Translations under genes and position numbers: made by a program
Assembly: GCA_019775845.1 (NCBI GenBank)
Contig: JADQAV010000029.1
Location: 61,061 to 125,060 of the forward strand
Length of the DNA stretch: 64,000 bases
Reading direction: 5' to 3'
From: Myrmaecium sp. VS I D KN 1
Lineage: Eukaryota > Ascomycota > Dothideomycetes > Valsariales > Valsariaceae
Notes under the pieces: model-generated
Told to the model about the DNA's origin: nothing
Databases searched by the model: none
The model's input: only the letters and a program-made list of their open reading frames with translations
In this document: one piece after another, positions 47,407 to 62,669 of the stretch
How positions within the stretch are numbered: position 1 is the first letter of the stretch
Layout: every line of letters starts with the position of its first letter

Positions 47407-48279
47407 GTTCCCGCCTCCGTCTCACCCTACCCTCCCCCGCGGCTTTCTCCCCTTTTTTCCTCCCCACCCAACCAACACCCTCCCATCCACTCATCCACCC
47501 TGATCTCGTTCTCCCGGCGAAGTCGTGGATGAGGCTGCCCATGGCTTACCACATGCGCAATGACGTCTCAGGGCCCATTGAGTTGATGACATGACACCCT
47601 GAGCAAAACTGGCGTCTAACGACCGCGAGTCCCTCGCCTACCCGCCATTGACGGCGTTCATGATGGTCTGCATGCCGCCGTATAGATGGGTGATTGAATG
47701 CGCCATGTCCCAGTAGGGGAGAGGTGAGGAAGCAGACGGGGAAGGCAAGATAGACACAGTCAATGGATGGAAGTGCTGAGGCAGGAAGATATACTTCCGC
47801 TCGACACCCTCAGGTGAGGGCCCCGCGACGCTCCTTCCGAGGCTGAGGAGGGAGAAGTAGTGGGTACATAAGTAGGCAGCTGTTGTATACCTAAGGTATC
47901 ATCCGGTCCGATTCTAGGGGTCGGGTAGGTAACCCAACGGCGGGAGGACGGCACCTCAGGTCGACGGGAGGTGCATCCAACCTAACGTCGTCGGATAGTA
48001 GGTAGACGGTGTATGTAGGTGAGCGGCGGGCAGATGCGGGAGGGCCTTGATGATGGGGGACATCGCTGTCTATTCAGTCGTCATCTCCTCTTAGGTCTTT
48101 CTTTTTGTTTGCTTCTTTCCTTCCTTCCTCCTATCCTTCCTCTTCCACGAGAAGTTACCTTACAACACCACAATTAACCCCCAAGAAGGGAGAAGGTAAG
48201 TAGGCACCTAGGTACCATATACTATCTCCCCGTTCTCCCTTCGCCCCTCCACTATAATCCGACCCTCAAAACCACCTAC
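39781..48279. other. Long tract without supportable genes
   Basis: About 8.5 kb in which no protein family, splice-consistent gene or RNA gene could be recognised. The longest open frame is at 44944-45717 (plus), which looks like chance translation of pyrimidine-rich DNA. The tract includes the CCGCCAT heptamers (40152-40174), a GA dinucleotide run near 40487-40507, a TGC trinucleotide run near 40729-40751, CT-rich DNA with a CT/CA run at 47370-47406, and AGGTACCT-like motifs near 47885-48216. It may hold unrecognised small genes or noncoding RNAs. Confidence 0.5.
40152..40174. repeat. Heptamer array (CCGCCAT)3
   Basis: Three perfect 7-nt units plus two bases. A related imperfect copy lies at about 40622-40645. 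Confidence 0.8.
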
Positions 48280-49868
48280 TCAACCCCCCTCCTTCCCCTC
48301 CCCATCAAGCCCCCACCCCCCATCCTCCCCTCCACTCCTCCAGCCCTCCAACGGCCCACCCACTCCCCGAATCTCCTCCTTCACCCCCTTCCTCTCCCTC
48401 AAAACCCCACACCCTTTAAGCTCCGTATACGTCCTCCTCGCCAGCGCCTCCCTAACCCCCTCCAACCCCACACCCCCCCCCCCACCCCACCCCCGCGGCA
48501 ACATCCCCACCACCTCCCCCACCACCCCCCACAACCGTCTCCGCGACACGCGCGACGCGCCGCGCGGATCAAACGCCCGGCGCCCCTGCCGCACGCCACC
48601 GATCAGCGTCTCCGCCCCATCCGCATCCCCCTTCCCCTTCCCCTCCAGCACCCAATGCGGCGCCCACGCAGCAGCAATATTGCTCGGCACAAAGGCCGGA
48701 GCCGGAGCAGCCGGACCGGGTCCCCGCCAGCGACGGGACCACGCGAAATCAGCCTCCTCCACGCCGACGCCGCGGACGGTGAAGGGCCGGAAGACATACC
48801 CTCCTGGCCATGTGTGGCCCGGGGTGTAGGCGCAGAAGCGCCCCGTGCGGTGGCCGAAGGCGCGTTCGATGGCGGCGGGGACGAGGACGGGGTGGGGGAG
48901 GGTGAGGGTGGAGAGGTAGGTGTTGGTGGGGTGGAGGAGGAGGGTGGTCGGGCTAAGGAGGAGGGAGGTGCATTGCCGGAGGGCGAGCTTGTCGGTGCAG
49001 GAGAGGGAGAGGGTGGGCGGGGCGTCGGGGCGGGAGGGCTTGCGGCGGGGGTGCCCGAGGTGGGAGAAGTAGGCGCGGCCGGGGAGGATGGTGGGGGGGT
49101 GTTGGGAGGGGTTTTGGGGGTTTGCGGGGGGAGGGGGCAGGTCCCAGGGTGTGGCGTCGGGTTGGGATTGCATGATTAGCTCCATGCTGGCGTCCCCGCA
49201 GGGCGCTTCGGTGCAGTACATGTGGATGGTTATGTCGTCGTGGAGGGCGAAGGGTTGGTGGGTACGGGTGGCGGCGAGCTCGGAGGGGTGGCGCAGGCGG
49301 ATGAAGGGGGAGTGGTTGCGGGGGCTTTCGTTGCGGGGATCGTGGGGTTCGTCGGAGGTGGGGGAGGAGGAGGAGGAGGATGTGGAGGAGGAGGCCTCCT
49401 CAGCGGCGACGGCCTGGGCGACCGCGGCGCATTCGTGTAGGAGGAAGCTGTTGAAGGTGCGGATGGCGAGGATCTCGGCGTGCCAGTCGTGTAAGGTGGT
49501 GCCTTTGGCCAGCGGCAGCTTTGAGGCTGGCAGACATTTCATGCCCGTTCTGCGATGCCCATCGTGTGTCAGCCAGACAGCCGTGATTGCGGTTCGGCGA
49601 GGAGTGAATGGTGGTGGATGTGATGAAGGATTGTGGACTCACGCCAGGGCGGCACATGTCAGCGGACCGTTGGTGCCTGTGCTGGACGAGGTAAGTAAGT
49701 AATGAGTCCTTTGAATGTGTGAATGTGTGAATGTGAACCTTTGGAGAGCACGATGCCGGCGAGCGGAACCCACTCGCGAGTGCCATCGTCGCGCAGACGG
49801 GGTTTGCGCTTGGCCGGTAAGGCGTCGAAGGCGCGCAGGACGCACCGGGCGACTTCCTCAGCCGACAT
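48280..49868 (-). CDS. tad1: tRNA-specific adenosine deaminase TAD1 (ADAT1)
   Basis: Predicted exons are 49868-49739, 49676-49643 (34 nt) and 49549-48280, giving 477 aa. The deaminase core is visible: WHAEILAIR with zinc ligand His78 and proton-shuttle Glu80, TEAPCGDASMEL with zinc ligand Cys172, and DAPPTLSLSCTDKLAL with the third ligand Cys239. The N-terminal AGIVLSKGTNGPLTCAALATGMKCLP, including the ATGMKC region, is typical of Tad1/ADAR-type deaminases and is split over all three exons. Tad1 converts A37 to inosine in tRNA-Ala in eukaryotes. A Ser/Asp-rich insert (about 107-135) separates the first two motifs, and the C-terminal part is Gly/Arg-rich. Divergent from the NT-C2 gene, with 339 bp between the starts. 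Confidence 0.93.
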
Positions 49869-50207
49869 GGTGGTGAGTAGGAAGTCACTCGGCGAAGGGA
49901 TTGCCAGCCTGAGGTGCCAGTGCGAGTTCAGGTTCAGTCGTAGTTCCTTACCTAAGCGGCGATCACAAGCCGAGTTGGTGCCGGTCCGATGTGCCGAGCC
50001 GTGCCGTCCGTGCCTGAAACGGGAATGGTTCCCCCCGGCCGCTCCCCCTCCCCAGCCCGATTCTCCGCCAGGTCAACTCCGCGTCTGCTTGTCCGCCTCC
50101 ATCATCGCGGGATTTAACTAAAAATCGACCTAAATCACCTTAGTTTAGCTCATCCCAGTACCTGACGAACGGGGGAAGCCCAGCGGGAACGAGAGAGAAA
50201 CGGGAAG
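49869..50207. promoter_or_regulatory. Compact divergent promoter of tad1 and the NT-C2 gene
   Basis: Only 339 bp separate the two outward-facing ATGs, so both promoters are packed here. CTTACCTAAG near 49948-49957 and CACCTTAGTTTAG near 50135-50147 are noted without an assigned factor. Confidence 0.5.
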
Positions 50208-52118
50208 ATGCAGGCCTTTGGTAAGTTATTAACATACGCCTCCCCGCCCCCCCCCCCCTCCTGCTTCGAGGTTCCTTATTACGACGGCGACGGCAACGGC
50301 GACGGCGACGGCGACGATTTACTATTTACTCCTACTATTATTCACTATTCACTATTCACTACTACTACAATCACGATTATCTCTCTACCCATTGCCCATC
50401 GTCCATCGTCCATCGTCCAATCTCAATCGCCAATTGCCCATGTCCCCCTCCTCCCCGTTCATGTCTCCTCCGCCATGCACCTCAGCCTTCCCGACCACGC
50501 CCGCGCCCTCGCGACCGAGACGCTGACCAAGACAGTGCCCAAGAACCGCCGGGTACGTAAGCAGGCCGTCCATCATCTGGGGAACTGAAGCCCTCCAACT
50601 TCTTCCACGGCCTAACCCGCTCCTAACGCTCTCCTCCCCCCACCGGCAGCCCAAGTTCGACGTCCACCTCCACATCCACGACCTCAACAACGTGCCCCTC
50701 GTCTCCGGCAGCAGCTTCTGCAAGTATCACCTCTCGGCCTCCACCAGCCCGGAGCACCGCGGCCGCACCCCGTCCGCCCCGATCAAGGACCACAAGGTCG
50801 TCTGGGCCTACGACCGCCACTTCCCCGTCCGCCTCACCATCGACAAGAACGGCCACCTCCAGGAATGCTGGCTCGTCTTCGAGGTCGTCCAGGAGTACGC
50901 CGGCGGCAGCGGCGGCGGCGGCAAGGCTGAGCGCATCACCCTCGGCCTCGTCAAGCTCAACCTGGCCGAGTACGTGATCGGGGACTCGGAGGTGTCGGAT
51001 GGCGTCCATAGCCCTACCGCTCCAGGGGTTGCCGCATCTACCACAGCAGGAACAGCAGGAGTCGCACCGACCGTATCCGCATCCGCCCCGGAGAACGAAG
51101 CCCACGCCGTGACCCGCCGGTATCTAATGCAAGACAGCAAGATCAACAGCACGCTCAAGGTCAGCAACCCACCCCCCCTTCCCACCTCCCTCAACCAAAC
51201 ACCCCACTAACACCTCCACCTCCACCCCCACAGCTCACCATCGCCCTCACCCAACTCGACGGGGACAGGCACTTCATCGCGCCGCCCCTCCAAACCGCCC
51301 CCGTCTTCACCGGCATCGCCGGCATCCTCTCCTCCGCCACGACGGAGCCCCCCGTCGCAACCGCCACCTCGGACCACCCAACCACATCCGCCTCCGCCGC
51401 CGCCACATCCGCCTTCGAACCCTCCGCCCTCTCCGCCGCCCGCCGCGAGACCAGCGAGCTGCAGGACATGTACCGCCGCACGCTGGCCGCGCACTGGGCC
51501 GCCCAGCCCGGCGAGCTGAAGGCCGACGCGTGCATCGAGGACATCTTCGCCGGCGGGGACGGCTGGGGCAGTCGCCTCGTCGATCCGAACAAACACCGCC
51601 ACCACCCCAGCGCCGGCAGCGTCGCGAGCAGCCACCGCCTCGCCCCCGCCGCCGCCGGGGAGCGCCCGGAAACCCTCCTCATCGGCGAAGGACCCGGGCT
51701 CACGCTCGCCGGCGGGATCGGGAGCGGGAGCAGCATCCGCGGCGTCAGCGCGCATAGCAGCAGCGGTGGCGCACATCTCACCGTCACCAGCGAGGACGAC
51801 GATCGTAGTCGCCACCGCCTCCACCACCATCGGCGCGGGGGGAGTAGTAGCAGCGGCGTTGGTGGCGGGAGCGGTGGGGTGAGTGGGGTGAGTAAAGACA
51901 CTCCGCATCGTCACGGCGCCGTGCGGGGTCGTGGGAGTATGGAGGGGAGTGTTTTGGGTGTGAAAGAAGGGGGCGGGGGTGGGCGGCGTGGTGTAGGAGT
52001 CGGAGGAGTGGGAGGAGTGGGGGGAGGTGTGGGAGGATGGGCTGCTACCCGTGAGCTTCGGGAGGAGGATCTCCGGGAGGATTTGAGGAGTTGGAGGTGC
52101 CCGGCTGTTGGGTTGTAA
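50208..52118 (+). CDS. NT-C2 domain protein (EEIG1/EHBP1-type N-terminal C2)
   Basis: Predicted exons are 50208-50220 (13 nt), 50536-50552 (17 nt), 50650-51159 and 51234-52118, giving 474 aa. The first two tiny exons spell MQAFVPKNRR, the expected start for this fungal family, and are followed by PKFDVHLHIHDLNNVPLVSG. The NT-C2 domain covers about 8-215: KYHLSAS, HRGRTPSAPIKDHKVVWAYD, LQECWLVFEVVQEY, LGLVKLNLAEYV, TRRYLMQDSKINSTLKLTIALTQLDGD. NT-C2 domains are thought to tether proteins to membranes; the role of the fungal protein is not established. The rest is Ser/Gly-rich and probably disordered, except LQDMYRRTLAAHWAAQPGELKADACIEDIFAGGDGW (about 290-325), which looks conserved. Intron 1 (about 315 nt) carries the heptamer repeats. 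Confidence 0.88.
50339..50418. repeat. Two heptamer arrays in an intron: (TATTCAC)3 and (CATCGTC)3
   Basis: Three perfect TATTCAC units at 50339-50359 and three CATCGTC units at 50398-50418, both within predicted intron 1 of the NT-C2 gene. A GGCGAC hexamer run lies just upstream (about 50283-50316). Confidence 0.8.
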
Positions 52119-53397
52119 GGGGGGAAGCAGGCTTTTTGGGCGAGGCGGGCGGGCGTTTGGGTTGTTTCTTGTGTATAGTGTAACGTCGTGATTCATTAAT
52201 GTGGCGGGTGGGTGAGTGGGTGGGTGGGTGGCAGATTTCATCCCATAGGGAAGAGAGAGAGGAAGGAGACGGGGAAAGATGTACAACAATAGTGTAAATA
52301 GCACACGCATCCATCCATCCCTCCATCCCTCCGCATCTAAGTAAGCATCCACCAGTTCCCCATGCTCCAATATTCCAGTCTCTCCTCTCTCATTCCTCCA
52401 TCCATCGTTCTATCGTTCCATCGTTCCATTGCTCGTCGGCGATGTAGATGCAGATGCAGATGTAAATGTAAATATAGACATAGATGTAGATGCAAAACAC
52501 AAGACGTAATATTATATCATTCCCCTTCTTCTTCTCCTTCTCCTCATTCTTCTTCCTTCTAAAGGATAGAGAAAAAGAAAGAAAGGTTCGAAATAGAAGC
52601 ATAAGAAGGGGAAAAAAAGAGGGGAAAGGGAAAGGGAACTTAGGGAAGACGGAAATTCTTAACGGCCCTGCACGATGCTATAACCCTGCCGCCTCCCCCG
52701 GATCCTTCCTTTCTCTTCCTCTTTCTCTCCACCGTCGCGAAACTTCACACTCGTTTGGATCGTTGTCGCATCTTGCGCTCGCCACCGTCGCTCATTTAGC
52801 ATCCTTTGCAGCAGTGCTTAGCACCCCCCCCTTTCCGGAGCTATATAGGTGTGCCTGGCTGGCTGGCTGGCTGTTGATCTGCCTGGCGGAGGCAGTGAGG
52901 GGAGGGGTGCCGGAGTGAATGAGGTCTGAGTGGGAGAGGAAAGGGGAAGGGAAAGGGAGGGAGGAGGGGAGGGAGGGAGAGGGCAGACAAAATGTCTTCG
53001 CTTTGATTAATATACCTCGTAGCGGTTATAAGTATGATCGTGCCTAATCAAACACCATAATTGTCAATCGCTGGGCGATGAAGGTCGTGGATGAAAGCAA
53101 AATCAATGATGGAATATATGGTTCCTCTATGAACCGACAGAAGACGAGAATATAGAGGCACAAGTGAACGGGTGTTAATCGAATCATGCGTCATCATCGT
53201 ACAATCAAACAAATGCTTCACTTCACGAAAAACAGATTGAAAATGGTTTTTGGGTGGTATCACTGATTCATTTCATTCATTCATGGAATCTACCCGACAC
53301 CAAACAAAAAGCCGTTCATGAACCATGATCATCCCTGCCTCTTTTTTTGATCCACCGTTTCATGATCTCGAATCAACCATCAACCGTAATCGACAGT
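52119..53397. other. Intergenic between convergent NT-C2 and EF-1-alpha genes
   Basis: Contains both 3' untranslated regions. Short tandem runs of CATC and an ATCGTTC-like 8-mer lie near 52305-52430, and a GATGTA-type run near 52440-52490. The 3' flank of the EF-1-alpha gene (53020-53397) is AT-richer than the rest. No gene was supported. Confidence 0.55.
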
Positions 53398-58018
<4,621 letters not shown>

Positions 58019-59755
58019 TCATCGCTTCGATCCACGATCGCCCCAGACCCGGAGCGGATGGGCTTCCGTGTTGAACACCCAAGTGTTCTGGCCCGTCGAG
58101 CTAACCTGCCACTCGGCATCCTGCGAAAGTCAAAATACATCAGCATGGAAAAGATGAAAAGAAAAAAAAAAAGAGAGGAAAGAAACCCACCGGCGCAAAA
58201 ATCGCCCACGAATACTTCAAGCACTCCGCAAACCAAAAGCTCTCCTGATAATTCAGATACCCACCCCCATCCTCCTCATCCACATCCGCCAAGCCCGCGA
58301 ATCCGCTGCCGACGCGCGCCGTCGCGTTGATCGCCACGAACGCGTCCCACGCCCAGTCCTGGTACGTGGGGTCGCCCGTGGCCCGGTAGGCGTAGTAGTA
58401 GCTCTCCATCACCTCCGGCCGAAGGATGTAAGCGGCGCTGGTGATGTAGAAGCCGGCGCGGTCGTAGAAGTCCTGCGACGCCGCTGGCACGCTCGCCTCG
58501 TCCCATCCGAACCGCTCCGGCCCGATGTGCGTCGCTGTCTCCGCGTAGATGTCCCGGCATCCCGATACCAGTTCGAGGCCGTACTGCACCAGGTCCTCCC
58601 GCCCGAGCACCTGCCCGCCAAGGATAAAGTTGCCGCCGTCGAAGCAGGTGAGGTGGCCGGAGTTCAGGGAGAGGGTGCGGTTGCGGTATTCGGCCACGAA
58701 GGTGAGGTTGGGTCGCGGCGCGGGGTGGGAGGTTAGGTAGATCATGGTGGAGTTCGCGGCGGTAACCCAACTGTCATGGCTGTTAGCAGGTACCTGAAGT
58801 GGCGATCGAGGCGCGACTTGTACCGGTCTTTGTGCTTCTCGAAGCGGACCGGGTCGTAGACGTAGAGCTTGAGCAGGTACTCGTAGAAGGAGTCGTCGCT
58901 GCCGCTCCAGCCGCCCGTGGCGTCGACGAAGGAGCCGTTGGCGATAGCGACGTTGGTGCCGACCAGGCCGGGAAACGGCTCGTTGTATGCCGGTTTGGGG
59001 TCGAGCAGATACGACTCCGCTCTTTGGCTGAGATTGGCGTACTCGTCGTCGCCGAGCAGGTCGGACAGACGCGTCCATTCGAGCGCGAGCGTTCCAATCG
59101 TGGCCAGGCCGTTGGTGAGTGAGCCATCGTTGGACTGGTTGGTGAACCAGAGGTTGTTGTAAGGAATCCCCGTCGGCGTGTCAAAGGCGTATTTCAGGTT
59201 GTCCGCGAGATTTTTCGACTGCGTGAGCAACGCGGCTACTTTATCCTGTAGTAGGTTCGGTCAGAATTTCCACATAAAGAGGAGGTTCACCACCAACTTG
59301 TGAGGGAGCTAGGTCGGCAAACGGTCCGGTGAGAAGATCATAGCCTGCCAGCATGCCGCCGAGGTAGCGAATCGTGGTCTCGAAAAGACTGACGGAGGTG
59401 TTCGTCGTCGAGTAATCGATGGTCTCGATGTGATCGAGGATCTGTTCCACCACGTCTGGCAGCTGCATCAACAGCGCCGTCGAGAGGGCGTCGACCGCGC
59501 TCGCTCCCCAGCCATTCCTATCTCGAAGTCAACACCGTACGGTACGACTCCCTCTCCCTCAACATACCGCGAGTCACCGCTGCCATTGGTAACGGGGTAC
59601 AGCTCATCATGCGGAAACGCATAAGTCATATACCCATCCCACGAGAAAAGAAACGCTTCTTTAACCGCCTCGGCGCGTTCCGAGAGCGACGGCGCAGCAG
59701 AGGCAGACAAGAACGGAACGCATCCCAAAGAATAGACCAAAAGAGAGAGACGCAT
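58019..59755 (-). CDS. Glycoside hydrolase family 47 alpha-1,2-mannosidase (secreted/secretory pathway)
   Basis: Predicted exons are 59755-59568, 59517-59298, 59245-58824, 58770-58191 and 58120-58019, giving 503 aa. A signal peptide is visible ([21 protein letters not shown]). GH47 marks: [25 protein letters not shown] with acidic Glu51, [18 protein letters not shown] (usually DALDTL; Asp is Ser here), [64 protein letters not shown], and FNTEAHPL near the C-terminus, whose Thr binds the catalytic calcium. Class I mannosidases trim alpha-1,2-mannose from N-glycans. About nine N-X-S/T sequons suggest a glycosylated product. The third intron (GTACAAG...ACAG, with a GCTAAC branch site) was chosen over a nearby GTACCT donor because that would make a 23-nt intron and lose the conserved KDRWV junction. 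Confidence 0.93.
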
Positions 59756-61534
59756 GCTGGCCGAAAGCTATGATATTCCACTGAAGAATTGCGGCGTGGG
59801 CGTGGGTACAGGCGCCAAAGAGGAAAGGGAATGCCAGGCGCACATCGAGCAAAGCAGCAGCAGCCTCGACGGCCGCCCCCATCGTTCTTATGAAAGCAGC
59901 CGCACTTTTCTTTCTTCCTCCCCTTCTCGAATAGAGTGCCCCTGCAGCCGGCGGCGCGGGAGGGGGAAGGTCCCATCTGACTCTGCACATCCAAGACAAG
60001 GTCTCGCCGGTTCCTGGCCGTCGGTGGGGTTGGAGAACGCGAAGGGGCAGGCTTAACCCTGCCCTATCGGGACCTGGTGATATCTTATGGACTGAACCTG
60101 CTGCATCCTTTTTCTTCCTTTCTCGGCGTTTTGGCGAGATCGGCGTGTCCGCAAGACACCTGCCCCAAATGGACCGCGCCGGTCAGGTAGTAGTCAGGGA
60201 AGGAGAGCTGCTGCTGCTGCTGCTGCTGCACCTGTCCATGCTGTACTCCACCCTGAGCAAGTCTATGGGAGAGGGGTAAGGCCAGTACAGTAGTATGTAG
60301 GTACGAAGGTCGCTGTAGGTTTAAGATCAGGAACCCTGTCATGGCAGGCCTGCAGATCGCTCCTCTTATCTCCAACGCGAAAGAAGGGAGCGTAAGGCAT
60401 ACAGCAGGTACCAACCTCACATCGAGGATACAGACCGTCTCCGTTTCTGTTAGTACCCCGACTCCTCAATCTGCGAAAGGTCAGCAGCAAAACCCCCAAC
60501 CCCGCAATACACTCAGTACGAATTCCTGCATAAACCATTATATCAAGCACGACCACGACCACGAGCACGACGAGCACGCGGACACGAGCAGATGCGCAGG
60601 ACGGAGGTGCGCATGTGAAGGTGCGCAGCCATGCCGTGCCGCATTTAACGCCGTGATTGGCGCGGTGTCAGGATGGTCTGTCTGGGGTCGGGAGGGCGGG
60701 CGGGCGCCATCATGTCTCACTTGGTTCATTCCCACTTCCCCGCAATGGAAACGCACCCACAGTGACCCAGTAGCCTGCACGAGCCGAGCCGAGCCGCGCC
60801 GCGCCCACGCCGAAGCTGATCCGTTTTCTTTATGCAAAGAAGAAAAGTGGTGAAGTGATGGGAACGAAAAACGCAGGGAGGAGGGTGATTTAGAAGGTTC
60901 GGTTTGGTTGCTGTCGCGTATGTAGGTAACGATGTTAGGTTCAAGGGTGGGATGAAAGGACTTAGGTTGGTGTTCGAGTTCGAGCGTCCAGGTAGGATGA
61001 TAATAGACGATCCACCCAGAATGGGGACAACCCATCAATGAACGAAAAGATATAGCGAAGAAGGAAAAGCAAGGTTAAGAAAAGGAATATCGAGCATTCG
61101 AAGCGATGTCGTGGGTATCAACTCGTAGGACGATGTATATACCGTTTCCGTACCGGGGGTATAGAATCCCATCTCCATCCATCCTCTTGCCCCGTGCCGA
61201 GCCGTGTAATAGCCACAGAAAGAGAAGGAAAGAAAAAAAAAGAGAAGGCAAAGGAAGGAAAGGAAAAGAGAAAAAGGAAGAAGTGGAATCATAAACACAT
61301 GAAAAGCAGCATCATCGTAATCCTTTCTCTTCCCGAAAAGAAGGGAACGAGCCAGGCGAATGCTAAATGCAGTGTACCGTATCCCTTTTCGCACCGATGC
61401 AGAGAACAAACCCCCACGATAACAGAATAACAGAAAGAAAAGGGTAACAAAAAGGACGTCTCAGAGAAAGATCAAATCTTCTCCTGACACCGCATCTCCT
61501 CGTCGCAGCTTGCCAACCACCCTTCTCTAGACTC
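59756..61534. other. Intergenic upstream of GH47 gene
   Basis: No gene was supported in about 1.8 kb. It contains a CTG/CAG trinucleotide run (about 60209-60230), a CACGA-rich degenerate repeat (about 60547-60585) and an A/G-rich tract at 61210-61290. The 59756-60060 part should hold the GH47 promoter. Confidence 0.5.
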
Positions 61535-62669
61535 CTACACTCTCTGTTCCCCCGCCGGAAACTCCCATGACCCACCATGCACATCCTGAGTCTTATAGCC
61601 GTCGGCAGGCGCGGGCACGGTATGTGCAGGCACCGGCGGCGGCACCGGATCGCCTTCACCCGTTCCCTGCCACGCGGAATCCGGGCGATTTCGGTCATCC
61701 TCCGCGACCGTCGCCTTCGGAGTAGGAGATCCTCCCCGCTCAGGGGCATCCGTAGGAGCAGCAGCAGGGGCGGCGGTACGGTTGGCCGCTCCCATCGTTC
61801 CCAGCTCTTCTGAATCACGCTCGACACCTTTCTGTTCATCTCGTACGTGTGAAGAGAAGGGGCCGTTTTTATCGTTGTGGGCGTAGGACTTCCAGAGTAA
61901 AAAAGCGCTGTGGATAGATTAGCTACTTGTTCCTGTCAATTCGGCCAGGATTATCACATACCTGGCAATTGTAGCCATCGACCCTATCCAGATGAACACC
62001 ACGCTAGCAATGGCGCGCCCATTATGCCTATACACCAATGGACTTCCCCCGTATGCTGCCAGCTGCCGCTCAACCTCTGCTTCGTTGATCCCGGTAACGT
62101 AGCTCGAATGTGAGGCAACGATGATCGTCATCGTGAGGGCGGAAGAGAGAGCCATGATAGCCGCAAGGATCGCGCAGATACGCCATGCAAGCTTGACCGC
62201 AGGCGATTCGTAACGCTCAGGCCAGAAGAGGTCGAAGAAGAAGCCTGCGCCAAAGATCTGGAACATAGCGTTAACGAAGTTCTTGGATATCCAGGGGATC
62301 AACACTGGACTTACAGTCGCTACAAAGATACCAACAAAAATATTATACGAAGCTGCGCCGACGAAATCATTATTGTGTACGCTGGCTCCGGGTGCGTGAG
62401 CCTCCACGTAGTCTTGTTGGTCGACGTAATCTGTCCAAGAGAGTCATGTCAGTCTCGCTTGAGAGAAGTGATATAATTTCCCAGCGAATACAGTACATAC
62501 CTGATAACGCGGCCGTTCCCAGCGACTCCGAGACCACACAGAAGATCATGGCGATCTGGTAGACGATGAACTTGGTGCGACGGAGGTGGTACACGTTATT
62601 CCACATGTATGAGTTCTTGAACTTGGCCCATTGCATATCATGCAGGTCGAGGCCCCATATCACCGCCAT
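61535..62669 (-). CDS. Four-helix integral membrane protein, unknown function
   Basis: Predicted exons are 62669-62501, 62430-62315, 62257-61962 and 61907-61535, joining in phase to 317 aa. Hydrophobic helices lie at about 34-54 (FIVYQIAMIFCVVSESLG), 78-104 (FVGAASYNIFVGIFVATIFGAGFFFDLF), 117-142 (VKLAWRICAILAAIMALSSALTMTIIV) and 176-199 (AIASVVFIWIGSMATIASAFLLW). The roughly 118-residue tail is Pro/Ala-rich and hydrophilic. The FFDLFWPER motif and the arrangement resemble uncharacterised fungal membrane proteins; I do not know a named family. Each intron has a standard donor (GTATGT, GTAAGT, GTATGT), which supports the model. The start is the first ATG of exon 1; an upstream exon cannot be excluded. 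Confidence 0.75.

Noticed and set aside
47642-47710. A 22-codon minus-strand peptide (MAHSITHLYGGMQTIMNAV...)
   Set aside because: Looks protein-like but no upstream exon with usable splice sites could be connected, and the downstream intron would be too short.
58748-58810. A 23-nt intron in the GH47 gene using the donor GTACCT
   Set aside because: Too short for a fungal intron. The donor GTACAAG about 30 nt upstream gives a normal 53-nt intron with a branch site and restores the conserved KDRWV junction.
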